Assembly (NCBI GenBank): GCA_964632845.1
Contig: CAZWDU010000004.1
Span: 124,001 to 188,000, forward strand
DNA from: JAOZHU01 sp964632845
Lineage (GTDB): Archaea > Thermoproteota > Bathyarchaeia > Bathyarchaeales > Bathycorpusculaceae
Reading direction: 5' to 3'
Length of the DNA: 64,000 nt
Shown: positions 41,604 to 50,529 of the stretch, piece by piece
Layout: every line of letters begins with the position of its first letter
Position numbering within the stretch: the stretch's first letter is position 1
Made by a program: the position numbers and the translations under genes
Notes under the pieces: model-generated
Seen by the model: only the letters and a program-made list of their open reading frames with translations
What the model was told of the DNA's origin: nothing
Databases searched by the model: none

Positions 41604-44600
41604 TTACGCCTTCTCCTTAAGCTTTAACTTGGGTGTTATACACAAGCTCTGAAGCTCTTGTAACAGAAGCTTGAACGCGTAAGAAACTATTACTGGTGAA
41701 ATTCTGGCTTTTTCATCGCAAATCTTGCACGTGTAACGCCGCTGCTTCATGTCATAATAAGCTATTTGACCACAGTTTTCGCAGATAAACAACGTGTACT
41801 TGTCAGACTCCTCCAGCAGCCTGTCCCTGAGCAGCATGGCTGCGCCGTGTCCGATGAGGCAGTCGCGCTCCATTTCGCCGAACCTTAAGCCTCCGCCTCG
41901 GGCTCTACCTTCAGTTGGCTGCCGCGTTAACATTTGCACTTGTCCGCGGGCTCTCGCGTGGATTTTGTCAGCAACCATGTGATGCAGTTTCTGGTAGTAA
42001 ACAACGCCTACAAAGATGTCAGCAACGAACTTCTCGCCCGTTGTGCCATTATAGAAAACTTCGCTGCCCGTGTGGCTGAAGCCCAGTTTCACGAGGTTTT
42101 GCCTTACCTCGTCTGGTCCTTCATTAGCGAAGGGCGTGCCATTTGCGGGTTTGCCTCTTGCTGCTGCGGCTTTTCCTGCAAGTGACTCGATGAACTGGCC
42201 GATGGTCATTCTTGAGGGAATAGCATGTGGGTTAATCACTATGTCGGGCACTATGCCTTCATCTGTGAAGGGCATGTCTTCCTGTGGCATAATCAAGCCT
42301 ATGACGCCTTTTTGTCCGTGGCGAGAAGCGAACTTGTCGCCTAACTCTGGAACACGCTGGTCGCGAACGCGGACTTTCACGAGTTTGCTGCCTTCGCCTG
42401 ACTCAGTTATGAATATGCCGTCGACGACGCCTGTTTCTGAAGGACGCATGTCCACGGATGTATCCCGCATGGATGGGCCTTTAACCTCAAACTCCTTGTA
42501 TTCTTCAAGGAATCTAGGCGGGCTGATTCTCCCAATCAAGACGTCTCCGCCTACAACTGTTGATTCTAAACCGATTATGCCGTCTGGTTCAAGAAGTCTG
42601 TAGTATTGTTCTCCGCGGTATCCGCGTGTGCCAGGCTCTGGAACGGTGAACTTGTCTTTTAATCCGCCCAAGTACTGGCGGCACTCGGCTTCGTATATCC
42701 TGTAGAAAGTGGAGCGGGCTAAGCCGCGTTCAATGGAGGCTTTGTTGAAAATTAACGCGTCTTCCATGTTGTAGCCTTCGAAGCTGAGCACGGCGACTAT
42801 GCAGTTTTGTCCTGTGGGGCGTTGCTTGTACCCCATTACTTCCATTAGTTCAGTTTCCACCATGGGCATTTGCGGGTAATGCAGTATGTGTGAGCGTGAG
42901 TCTACGCGGTGGTGGAAGTTGGTTCCATAAACGCCGAGCGCTTGTTTTGCCATTGCAGCTTGATAGGAGTTGCGCGGCGACTGATTATGCTCTGGATACG
43001 GTATTGTTGATGCGCATATGCCCAAAATCGTGTACGTTGCGATTTCCAGATGCGTGTGTTCAGGCGCAACTTCTTCAGGATATATTGCTACATACGCGTT
43101 TTCTTCTTCTTCTGCATCCAAATACTCAATCAAGCCGTTTTTGATGAGGTCTTCCCAGGTCCATTCGCCGAGGGCTATTTTTTCAAGATGGTTAGGCTGG
43201 AGTTTTGGAACGCCATTTTCAATGATTATGAGAGGTCGCCTGACTCGTCCTTCGTCACAGTTAGCATGCACCTCTCCAGTCTCGGTCTGCGACTTCGAGA
43301 AATGAGTTATGTTAACTTCAGTTGAGATTTCACTTGCTCTCCGTTTTTCTCTGAAGATTTTAACCATTTCTGCTGCAGCATCACAGTAACCGATGATGTT
43401 GCCGTCAACGAAAACTTTGGCTCCACTAGTCCTCAAAGCTTCACTTGCTTCGTAAGCGGGAACCGCGCCCATCTCAAACAGCAACTGTTTTACCTTATCG
43501 GGGTTAATGCCCACGGAGATTGATGCTGACAGTGCCAAGTTCTTAACCAGACCACAGTTTGAGCCTTCAGGCGTTTCGTTGGGGCACAAGCGACCCCAAT
43601 GCGTTGGATGCAAGTCTCGAGCCTCAAAGTTCGGCTGGCTTCTGCTTAATGGTGACTGAAGCCGCCTCAGGTGGCTAAGTGTGGAAATGTAGTTTGTCCT
43701 GTCCAAAAGCTGAGTTATGCCAACTCTGCCCCTGCCCCAGTTGCCCGTCGCAAGCGCATGCTGGAACCTTTCAGTGATTATTCCCGGGCGAACTGCCGCG
43801 GACACGTTAATTATCGGACCTTTCACGCCTATGCGTTCAAGCTGGTATTTTATGTCGCGAGTTAAGTTTCTGAAAGCCACACGGAACAGGTCTGCAAGCA
43901 ATGGTCCTCCAAGCCGCAAGCGTTTGTTTTTGAAGTGGTCTTTGTCGTCTTGCTGCCTTCGCCCAAGCTTCAATTGGATAACGCGGTATGCCATTTCGCC
44001 GAGGAATATGGCTTTGTCTTTTCTGTTTTTGTCGCTTCTGCCTAAGTGCGGCAAAAAGTTTTTGTCAAGTGCAGTTTCAGCTTTTTGCACGCGGTATTCT
44101 TCAACTTGACCGTGGGCTACTCGGTTGCCGATAAAAAGTATAGCATCTTTGGGAGTGTCTACGCCTAGGGCTTTCTCGAATGAGGCGCCTAGTGCGCTTT
44201 GGAGTGTTTTGTCAAGGGACACTGCTTCGGCTACGTCTTTGTCTTTTTCCAAGTTTAACGCGCGCATTATCACTACGAAAGGAATTTCTGTGGGCACGCC
44301 GGGCATGGTGACGTAGATGGAGTCGTCGGGCTTAAGTTTCAACTCTATTCTTGCTCTGAAGCCTACGGTGGTTGAGAAGATTTTGGCTTGGTAAACTGGC
44401 GAGGTCCCCTTTTCGTCTATGTCAACTATCACGCGGTTAGGCGCCAAGTCTTCCATTGCTACGATGACGCGTTCGGAACCGTTCACTACAAAGTAGCCGC
44501 CTGCATCGTCCGGGTCTTCTCCTGCAGCGATTAGCTCTTCTTTTGAGAGCTGCGACAAGAAGCACATTTTTGACTTGAGCATGACAGGTATGTTTCCAAT

Positions 44601-44984
44601 GTAAACCAGCTCGGTGTCTTGTTCTCTGCCGTCTATGATTGGCGTCATTTCAAGAGCCACAGGAGCCGCGTACGCCAAGTTTCTAAGCCTAGCTTCCATA
44701 GGGTAAATTTCGTGTTTGGTGCCGTCTACTTCTGTGACGTAGGGTCCGGTTATTCTTGATTGGGGGTCTATCACCCAGATTTGTCCGAGTTTTACCTTGT
44801 AGGGGCTTTCAGGAACTTCAATGGGGATTTCTCCGACTTCGTCCACTACTTCTTGCAAGCCATGGTCTATAAACTCGTTGTAAGAGTCCAAGTGTTGGCG
44901 GACTAAGCCTTTGTCGTTGAAGAAGGTTTTTAGTAAAAGATGGGTATCTTCTTTTGAAATTGAGTTTTCATTCAATTTTATCAT
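41604..44984 (-). CDS. rpoB: RNA polymerase subunit B, single chain
   Basis: 1126 aa, unsplit (methanogens split B' and B''). Motifs: GSERVIVAMEDLAPNRV, RVGITQLLDRTNY, RDLHPTHWGRLCPNETPEGSNCGL, the switch region GYKQRPTGQNCIVAV, QYYRLLEPDG, GDKFASRHGQKGVIG (active-site loop), GGLRFGEMERDCLIGHGA, and a C-terminal zinc ribbon CENCGQ...CKICDE. It begins the operon rpoB-rpoA-rpl30e-nusA. rpoH, usually the gene before rpoB, is missing here and lies at 16021. Confidence 0.97.
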   Translation of the reverse strand: MIKLNENSISKEDTHLLLKTFFNDKGLVRQHLDSYNEFIDHGLQEVVDEVGEIPIEVPESPYKVKLGQIWVIDPQSRITGPYVTEVDGTKHEIYPMEARLRNLAYAAPVALEMTPIIDGREQDTELVYIGNIPVMLKSKMCFLSQLSKEELIAAGEDPDDAGGYFVVNGSERVIVAMEDLAPNRVIVDIDEKGTSPVYQAKIFSTTVGFRARIELKLKPDDSIYVTMPGVPTEIPFVVIMRALNLEKDKDVAEAVSLDKTLQSALGASFEKALGVDTPKDAILFIGNRVAHGQVEEYRVQKAETALDKNFLPHLGRSDKNRKDKAIFLGEMAYRVIQLKLGRRQQDDKDHFKNKRLRLGGPLLADLFRVAFRNLTRDIKYQLERIGVKGPIINVSAAVRPGIITERFQHALATGNWGRGRVGITQLLDRTNYISTLSHLRRLQSPLSRSQPNFEARDLHPTHWGRLCPNETPEGSNCGLVKNLALSASISVGINPDKVKQLLFEMGAVPAYEASEALRTSGAKVFVDGNIIGYCDAAAEMVKIFREKRRASEISTEVNITHFSKSQTETGEVHANCDEGRVRRPLIIIENGVPKLQPNHLEKIALGEWTWEDLIKNGLIEYLDAEEEENAYVAIYPEEVAPEHTHLEIATYTILGICASTIPYPEHNQSPRNSYQAAMAKQALGVYGTNFHHRVDSRSHILHYPQMPMVETELMEVMGYKQRPTGQNCIVAVLSFEGYNMEDALIFNKASIERGLARSTFYRIYEAECRQYLGGLKDKFTVPEPGTRGYRGEQYYRLLEPDGIIGLESTVVGGDVLIGRISPPRFLEEYKEFEVKGPSMRDTSVDMRPSETGVVDGIFITESGEGSKLVKVRVRDQRVPELGDKFASRHGQKGVIGLIMPQEDMPFTDEGIVPDIVINPHAIPSRMTIGQFIESLAGKAAAARGKPANGTPFANEGPDEVRQNLVKLGFSHTGSEVFYNGTTGEKFVADIFVGVVYYQKLHHMVADKIHARARGQVQMLTRQPTEGRARGGGLRFGEMERDCLIGHGAAMLLRDRLLEESDKYTLFICENCGQIAYYDMKQRRYTCKICDEKARISPVIVSYAFKLLLQELQSLCITPKLKLKEKA

Positions 44985-45367
44985 TCTCCCGCAAATTTAA
45001 ATTTTGAAACGTTTGTTGATTTGTTAATGCGGGTTTTTCTCAAACTTTCGATTTCCTCCGATGTTGGATGAGAGTCCAACTCGAAAAAGGGTCTCCAATT
45101 TTTTTAAGAGCACAAACACATGCTACACCGCTCACTAATAAAGTTTTTTATGCGCGGCTTCCTGTTTTCGCCCATAAACAGGGGTTTGCTAAAGATTCTT
45201 AGAGTTGCTGCAAAACAAGTTTGTTCGTTACGTTGCGCTACGTCGCAAAAGTGGAAAAAATAGTGCGCGTTCCATGGAAACATGTGAAATCACACGCGGC
45301 TGAGCTCTGATAGGCATAACAAGCTATAACTTTTGGTTTTAAGCTGAACCAACCTCGTTTTTCAAAG
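44985..45367. other. Upstream region of rpoB, no gene seen
   Basis: In minus-strand sense, CATAAAAAACTTTATTAG around 45132-45150 is a TATA-like candidate, giving a leader of roughly 120-130 nt before the rpoB ATG at 44984. The rest has no open frame or RNA I can support. A GC-rich patch (TTACGTTGCGCTACGTCGC near 45226-45246) has weak inverted symmetry. Confidence 0.4.
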
Positions 45368-46261
45368 TTATTTCCCGCGTTTTATAATGCTCAATTTATA
45401 TGCGGCTGACTTGAAGCTAATTTTCTTCTCTATAAGCGGCAGCAGGCGTTCATCTGTTTCGTAGCCGACGCTGTTTCTTTCGTTGCGTATAGCTGCAATT
45501 GTGGTTGTGCCTGAGCCTAGGAAAGGGTCTAACACTGTGTCGCCTTTAAGCGAGAACATTCGAATCAGTCGGTTTGCAAGTTCTTCAGGGAAAGAAGCGA
45601 TACGCCGTTCTATCTGGTTTTCTGTCTGGCGAGTGCCCGTCAGCGTCCAGATTTGCGAGAACCATTCGTCACGCTGGTTTTTTGTGAAGGCGCTGTCGTA
45701 ACGGCACGGGTCATGAGGCGGAAAGCTACGGAGTTTTCCTTTTCTGAAGATCAGTATGAACTCGCAGTCTAACGTGACGTAAGCGTTAGGTGGCAAAAAT
45801 CCTGAACCTAGGAACGCGCCTTTGCCCTTATACTTCGGTTTCGTGGTGGGTTTCTTCCACAGGACGTACGGGAGCGTTGTGAAGCCTACACTTTCGCAGT
45901 GTTCAATTATTTTTGAGTGATTAGCAAATAGGCGGAATTTGCCGTTTACTGTTCGGGTGGCGTCACCGATGTTTATGCACGCTATGCCGCCGTCGATTAA
46001 AACACGGTGAGCTTCGCGCCACACTTTGGCAAGATTTGCATGCATGCACTCGTAGATGCGTGTCACGGTTTCTTCTCGGCACTCTGCTTTCAATTCTTGC
46101 CATAGCTCTGCGGTTTGCGGGTCAATCTTCGCGAACAGAGTATCCCACATTTTTATCATGGGATAAGGCGGAGAAGTCACCATCAAATGCACACTGGATT
46201 CTGCTAACTCGGACATTTGCTGGCTGTTGCCAACTATGACCTTGTGCTCTGTTGGTAGCAT
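45368..46261 (-). CDS. Orphan DNA methyltransferase (beta-class, N4-cytosine/N6-adenine)
   Basis: 297 aa. Catalytic motif IV TSPPYPMI (SPPY at 30-33) comes first and the SAM site DPFLGSGTTTIAAI (motif I, from residue 245) last, the circular order of the beta group; SPPY suggests N4-cytosine methylation. Between them is a variable target-recognition region (about 120-210). No restriction enzyme or specificity gene lies beside it, so it may serve epigenetic or anti-restriction purposes. The site it methylates cannot be read from the sequence. Confidence 0.88.
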   Translation of the reverse strand: MLPTEHKVIVGNSQQMSELAESSVHLMVTSPPYPMIKMWDTLFAKIDPQTAELWQELKAECREETVTRIYECMHANLAKVWREAHRVLIDGGIACINIGDATRTVNGKFRLFANHSKIIEHCESVGFTTLPYVLWKKPTTKPKYKGKGAFLGSGFLPPNAYVTLDCEFILIFRKGKLRSFPPHDPCRYDSAFTKNQRDEWFSQIWTLTGTRQTENQIERRIASFPEELANRLIRMFSLKGDTVLDPFLGSGTTTIAAIRNERNSVGYETDERLLPLIEKKISFKSAAYKLSIIKRGK

Positions 46262-46422
46262 AACGGTTGTTCCTTTAATTATCCTCAGCGAGGGAAGCTT
46301 TTATTTTTTGGCATGAAAAGTCAAGGTCTACGATAAAGAAATAACGACAACTGGAAAACCGTTATCCACCATTGGAAAATGTTAATAGAAAGAAGATGAT
46401 AGTTTTTAGCCTACGGTGCAGG

Positions 46423-46543
46423 GCTGCGGTAACCAAGCCAGGTCAAAGGTGAAGGACTCAAGATCGACGCTTTGACTTGAGCGCCCGCATGGGAAATCCT
46501 TTCCCGTAGGGGTTCGCAGGTTCGAATCCTGCCCGCAGCACCA
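46423..46543 (+). tRNA. trnL-CAA: tRNA-Leu (anticodon CAA) with a 33-nt intron
   Basis: Acceptor GCTGCGG (46423-46429) pairs with CCGCAGC (46533-46539), discriminator A46540, encoded CCA 46541-46543. D arm ACC...GGT, anticodon stem AAGGA (46452-46456) with TCCTT (46497-46501), anticodon CAA 46459-46461, long variable arm CCC-GTA-GGG (class II), T arm GCAGG-TTCGAAT-CCTGC. The anticodon stem closes only if 46463-46495 is removed: an intron after position 37, the standard archaeal site. Intron CTTGAG pairs with the anticodon region CTCAAG, as in bulge-helix-bulge substrates. Confidence 0.93.
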
Positions 46544-46576
46544 AAAATTCAATATCACGCATCCAAAGCCTTGAAC

Positions 46577-47383
46577 CTAAAGGTCTAATTGCACTGTTCG
46601 CCGCAGCAAGTTCATAGCTACACATCTGTCAAAGAAGCTTTCTGCATAATGTTCGGTTTCTCGCCTCTGGAGTTCAAAGCTTTTAAGAGGGTCTCTATGG
46701 AATTTCCAAGAACAAATTTCGCAGAGATGTTCAAAGAGCCCCTTTATCACGAGTTCTAAAAGACACATACTGCTCTCAATCCTCGATAAATATAGATTCA
46801 AAGTCTTTTCGTTGATATTATAGAAAAGCACTATTTTATCTGGACCAAAAGGTGCTAATTTTACTTGAGGCGGTGGGACGCCATAAGCATCAGAAAAGAT
46901 GTTCGCTGCCTTTTGGATGTTAGACAAAGCTATTTCCTCGACTTTTTGGAATCTTAAAAGATTAAAGATTTCCTGTACAACTCTATCGCTTGGAAGGTCA
47001 CAACCGCAGTAAATTTCTCTGCGTTTCTTAAAACATTGTTTGATTATGCCTTTTGCTTGCTCTTCTTCAGTTTTTAGCTCTCCAACATAGGTTTTTAGCA
47101 TGCTACGCACATCTTTTAACTCCATATAATAGGCTAACGAAAAAATGTCAAGTCTATCTTCAACACGATTGCCAACCATGAAGTTACGAATCTGCTGGAC
47201 ACACTGCCCATAGGCAATGCGCATGTCCCGTGATCGAGCGCGCCCAAGTTTTCCTTCATAATAAACAAAAAGATGTTGAAGCTCACTAAAGGATAATTTC
47301 CTTATATCAACTAATTTCCCACGTTCGTTAACCTTGAAAAACCCAATATCCTCTGGCGATTCCAACCCCTCAGTCACACCCAC
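46577..47383 (-). CDS. Hypothetical protein with zincin-like remnant lacking HExxH
   Basis: 268 aa, no clear family. The C-terminal 110 residues follow a metallopeptidase-like plan: YGVPPPQVKLAPFG, a strand that ends LNLYLSRIESS, then LLELVIKGLFEHLCEI where a zincin would have ..HE..H, and later EHYAESFFDRC. The two catalytic positions read K-G, so it is probably inactive or the likeness is chance. The N-terminal 130 residues are helical and charged. It lies between tRNA-Leu and a tRNA-end look-alike at 47471, both suggestive of an inserted element. Expression is unproven. Confidence 0.55.
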   Translation of the reverse strand: MGVTEGLESPEDIGFFKVNERGKLVDIRKLSFSELQHLFVYYEGKLGRARSRDMRIAYGQCVQQIRNFMVGNRVEDRLDIFSLAYYMELKDVRSMLKTYVGELKTEEEQAKGIIKQCFKKRREIYCGCDLPSDRVVQEIFNLLRFQKVEEIALSNIQKAANIFSDAYGVPPPQVKLAPFGPDKIVLFYNINEKTLNLYLSRIESSMCLLELVIKGLFEHLCEICSWKFHRDPLKSFELQRRETEHYAESFFDRCVAMNLLRRTVQLDL

Positions 47384-47470
47384 AAAAGTCGTTACTATTT
47401 AATACGCAACAAACGCTTAAAGAACTTGCGCTTGAATACGCCGCATCAACATACTTTCATGCAGGAGCTT

Positions 47471-47499
47471 GCAGGTTCCAGCGCCTGCCCCCTACACCA
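47471..47499 (+). repeat. tRNA 3'-end look-alike (T arm and CCA), possible attachment-site remnant
   Basis: GCAGG-TTCCAGCG-CCTGC followed by CCCCTAC-A-CCA copies the T stem of tRNA-Leu(CAA) (GCAGG...CCTGC) and its CCA end, with one extra base in the T loop and a changed acceptor. No 5' half (GTAGGGG) lies within 90 bp upstream. It could be the far end of an element integrated in the tRNA gene, or a worn tRNA fragment. Confidence 0.4.
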
Positions 47500-47706
47500 T
47501 AGACAGCAATATCTGAACGTTTACTTCGCCTTAGTTCAAGCTATATAAAGAGGCGGTATAAGTTTCGCCGAGCATATAAGTTCTAAACACTTAAAACGTT
47601 ATATCTGCAAAAACCTTGTGCAAGCTCGGCGGTTTCCGTCGATAGGTTTTTATGTTCGGTTTAAATGTCTAAGGTAATCACTGGATAAACGCAGATTTAG
47701 GATTGA

Positions 47707-48024
47707 ATGGGCGATATGGTAAGAAAAGCACGAATCCGCTTAACAAGCACAGACTACAAAAAACTCGAAGAGGTATGTCAAGAGCTGACGAACATCGCCC
47801 AGAAAACAGGCGTAAAAATCAACGGTCCAGTTCCACTGCCCACAAAACGGTTGCGTGTACCAGTTTTGAAATCGCCTTGCGGTGAAGGCACAGCCACGTG
47901 GGACAGATGGGAAATGCGTATCCACAAACGCTTGATTGATATTGACTCGGAAGAACGTGTCATGCGGCGCATAATGCGCATTCGCGTGCCTGAAGAAGTC
48001 CACGTGACAATTGAGCTCATTTAA
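47707..48024 (+). CDS. rps10: Ribosomal protein uS10
   Basis: 105 aa: ARIRLTSTDYKKLEEVCQEL at the start, GPVPLPTKRLRVPVLKSPCGEGT in the middle (the conserved loop into the 30S head), and MRIHKRLIDIDSEERVMRRI near the end. In most archaea it follows the elongation factor 1A gene; here it stands alone. Two TATA-like elements are upstream, CTATATAAAG (47540-47549) and GCATATAAG (47573-47581). Confidence 0.95.
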   Translation: MGDMVRKARIRLTSTDYKKLEEVCQELTNIAQKTGVKINGPVPLPTKRLRVPVLKSPCGEGTATWDRWEMRIHKRLIDIDSEERVMRRIMRIRVPEEVHVTIELI

Positions 48025-48207
48025 ACTTTAGCTAACTTTTTTCGGTAGTGCCTGAAGAAGTCAAAGATAATCGCTAACACACGTTCATGCTGAAAACAAA
48101 AAACTCGAATTTTCTTGTCCCAAAATGAAAACTTTGGCCATGAAAAACACGGAAAAGGTAACGCGGATATTACTCAAAAAAAGATAACCCTGAATGCATC
48201 TACTAGC

Positions 48208-49029
48208 TTATATGAAAAGATAAGCTGTAATCAGCAAGGTTAAACTTGACGCAAAAACCAACGCCCAAACCTTCTTGCTTACGCTGAAGATTTTGAATCC
48301 GTCAAAGATTCCCATCGGAATCAAGTTGAAAACCGCCATAAACGCGTTCCAGAAACCGCCGAAAAGACATGAGACAGCAAAAGGAGTGGGCACAAACGCA
48401 AAGCCGAGAAAAACCGCAGCCAAAACAATGTTGGTGCATGGTCCAGCAACAGATATCTTCAGCACATCCTTAGAGTCAACTGGCCCCGAAATCATAACCG
48501 CGCCAGGAGCAAAAATCTTGAACAAAGGCGAAATCGCCGTAACCAAAGTCAACACAGCACCCCACAGAGTTAACCGAAACTCCGCCCACAACCCTTCCCT
48601 CTGAGCAACAAATTTATGCGCAAACTCGTGAACAAAAAAAGACACCGTAAGAATAACGATAAGGTCAACCACCGGCACAAACAAAGGCTCCTCAAAAATA
48701 ACCGCGTACACCCAAGAAAACACGCCTAACAACACAATAAGCGACGCTGCAACCGCCAAGTGCTTAAGCTCTTTATGGCTGAAATATACGCGCCCTTTCG
48801 CGCGTCGCGGCTGCCCAAAAGTAACCGTGTACTTATACGAGCTAGGCGCTTTAAACACCGCAACATCGTTCTGTTTTGGTGCACGAGCAACCTCCAGCTT
48901 TGGGCAATCATGGTTCTCAGGTAAACGGTGCGCAGCGCAGAATTGCCCGCCGCAATAGGGACACTGGAAAGGCATGAATGTTTCTTCTCCGCACTTCTGG
49001 CACCGCATGCTTAACACGCACCTTTTCAT
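48208..49029 (-). CDS. Membrane M50 metalloprotease with AN1-type zinc finger
   Basis: 273 aa. The N-terminal AN1-like finger has C10, C13, C23, C26, C31, H34, H40 and C42. The M50/site-2 protease part has about five helices: HEFAH (134-138) with zinc ligands, and the third ligand in MGIFDGFKIF near 246. These proteases cut inside the membrane. AN1 fingers in eukaryotes bind ubiquitin-like or ribosomal partners; in archaea their fusion to M50 is seen but not understood. GTATAAAC is about 20 bp before the ATG, so the mRNA is probably leaderless. Confidence 0.85.
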   Translation of the reverse strand: MKRCVLSMRCQKCGEETFMPFQCPYCGGQFCAAHRLPENHDCPKLEVARAPKQNDVAVFKAPSSYKYTVTFGQPRRAKGRVYFSHKELKHLAVAASLIVLLGVFSWVYAVIFEEPLFVPVVDLIVILTVSFFVHEFAHKFVAQREGLWAEFRLTLWGAVLTLVTAISPLFKIFAPGAVMISGPVDSKDVLKISVAGPCTNIVLAAVFLGFAFVPTPFAVSCLFGGFWNAFMAVFNLIPMGIFDGFKIFSVSKKVWALVFASSLTLLITAYLFI

Positions 49030-49220
49030 GCTAAAAGAAAACGAGACTGTTTATACATTTCTATGCAGTTCGCTTTTGTGATGGACGTTTTTTTTGGCGG
49101 CTCTCGGTTGTATACCCCCTCCCTTTTATATAGGTTCAATTTTGGTTAGAATTTTGCGTTTGAATTTGGTGTTTTCCTTTTCGGTTCTAGCGGTGTTTTT
49201 GTTGAGGTTTAAGGGTGATG

Positions 49221-49649
49221 TTAAATGCCGTGCCAGTGAAGGTACGTTTCTACGCCGAAGGCAATTGCTGCTGCAGAAGTGAAAAGCACGGCAATTAAAT
49301 ATTCCTTCGTGATTATCGGAGGTTTCAACAGCGTGAGTTCCAGCAGTGTTCCTAGAGTAAAGAATAAGAAGTAGAAGAAGTATCGGGGTATCAGTGTGCT
49401 TCTGAATCTTACAAGATTTTTTAGTAAAACTTTATCCGCTACGTATCCTGCGCCTTCTTCTTTTATTAAGCCTGCTTCTTTTAGCTTTTCTAAATGATAT
49501 ACTGCAAGAGATGGACTGCTGAAATTCAAGCTTCGCTGTATTTCCCTAACCCTTGCTGGCTCATGCTGTTTTATTATGAAGCGGTAAACTTGGAGAGTTT
49601 TACCCTGCAGAACATCTTTCTCGTTGCTGCTACCAGACAATGTGACCAC
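49221..49649 (-). CDS. Membrane-anchored winged-helix regulator
   Basis: 142 aa. Winged helix at about 15-75: LQVYRFIIKQHEPARVREIQRSL, SSPSLAVYHLEKLKEAGLIKEE (recognition helix), then two membrane helices (about 88-107 and 115-136). DNA-binding domains tied to the membrane usually respond to envelope or secreted signals. It starts two bases after the stop of the secreted-domain protein at 49651-50529, so they form one operon and may act as sensor and responder. Confidence 0.75.
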   Translation of the reverse strand: MVTLSGSSNEKDVLQGKTLQVYRFIIKQHEPARVREIQRSLNFSSPSLAVYHLEKLKEAGLIKEEGAGYVADKVLLKNLVRFRSTLIPRYFFYFLFFTLGTLLELTLLKPPIITKEYLIAVLFTSAAAIAFGVETYLHWHGI

Positions 49650-49650
49650 T

Positions 49651-50529
49651 TCAAGCTTCTACTTCTATCATGGTAGTACTGGTTAATGTGATTTCTTCAT
49701 TTTCCGTGAAGTATCCCAAGTAAACTCGCACATAATAAACTCCTTCTACGACATCTGTCAACTGCCAATTAAAGCTGAACTTTACTTCTTGTCCTAGTTG
49801 AAGAACCACTTCTTGAGATTCTAAATCACCCGTGAATATGAATGCCCTTTCACCATTTCGGAACGCCCAGAACGGCAAAGCCTTAAAAAACGTCAGCTTC
49901 AATGGAATTGGCTGTCCAGTCCACCCTTTCTCTTCAGGAGCATTTCTAACTATCACACTAAACTCAGCCTTCTCACCGATTTCATAAATCGTTTTGTTTG
50001 TAGACAACTCTATGCTGATTGGTGAGTCGGAACCTGAAAGCCCATGCCACCAAGGCAACTTCAAGGAAGGAAACAACTCAACTATCTCCGCTTTCACATC
50101 TGGCAAGAGTTTTATTTTCACCGTGTCGCCCCACTCAACCATATCCCACTCAGCCTTCGTAACGATGTACGCAAGGGTTTCTCCGCTTTTAATCTGGTTA
50201 ATTGGGTCATCGTCGAAAAGTCTAACAGAAACCGTGTACCATCTCTGCGAAACGTCATCAGAGTAGCCTTCCCCAATTGACTTATGGTCCACTATGCCCG
50301 TAGCATAAACAGAGTAACCTGGAGTTATGAAGACGTATGGAGGAAGCACATAGCCTAGTAGAGTGATAACCGTTACAAGCCCGATTGCTATAGATGCTGC
50401 CTTTATTAAATTCGTCTTGTATAGCGTCAAGTGTGGTGCACCTATTTTTTTAGATTTTGCATCAATGATTATAAGTCTATGTTTTTGAACAGTGTTCAAA
50501 ACAAGTTGAACAGTAACTAGGCTTATCAC
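49651..50529 (-). CDS. Membrane protein with large extracellular beta domains
   Basis: 292 aa, no named family. One helix (about 43-65) is followed by an extracellular part with two beta regions: about 75-165 (YTVSVRLFDDDPINQIKSGE, then VKIKLLPDVKAEIVEL), and 180-290, which looks like an Ig/CARDB-type sandwich (ISIELSTNKTIYEIGEKAEF, SVIVRNAPEEKGW, VEGVYYVRVYLGYF). A start 30 residues later is possible. It is translated just before the membrane wHTH protein, which suggests an external sensor for it. Confidence 0.6.
   Translation of the reverse strand: MISLVTVQLVLNTVQKHRLIIIDAKSKKIGAPHLTLYKTNLIKAASIAIGLVTVITLLGYVLPPYVFITPGYSVYATGIVDHKSIGEGYSDDVSQRWYTVSVRLFDDDPINQIKSGETLAYIVTKAEWDMVEWGDTVKIKLLPDVKAEIVELFPSLKLPWWHGLSGSDSPISIELSTNKTIYEIGEKAEFSVIVRNAPEEKGWTGQPIPLKLTFFKALPFWAFRNGERAFIFTGDLESQEVVLQLGQEVKFSFNWQLTDVVEGVYYVRVYLGYFTENEEITLTSTTMIEVEA

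Noticed and set aside
47471..47499. A second functional tRNA
   Set aside because: Only a T-arm and acceptor-like end exist; no 5' half, D arm or anticodon arm can be found within 90 bp upstream, and the T loop has eight bases.
49094..49282. 62-aa plus-strand open frame after CTTTTATATAGG
   Set aside because: The TATA-like element fits the minus-strand M50 gene region equally well, and the peptide looks non-coding and overlaps the wHTH gene.
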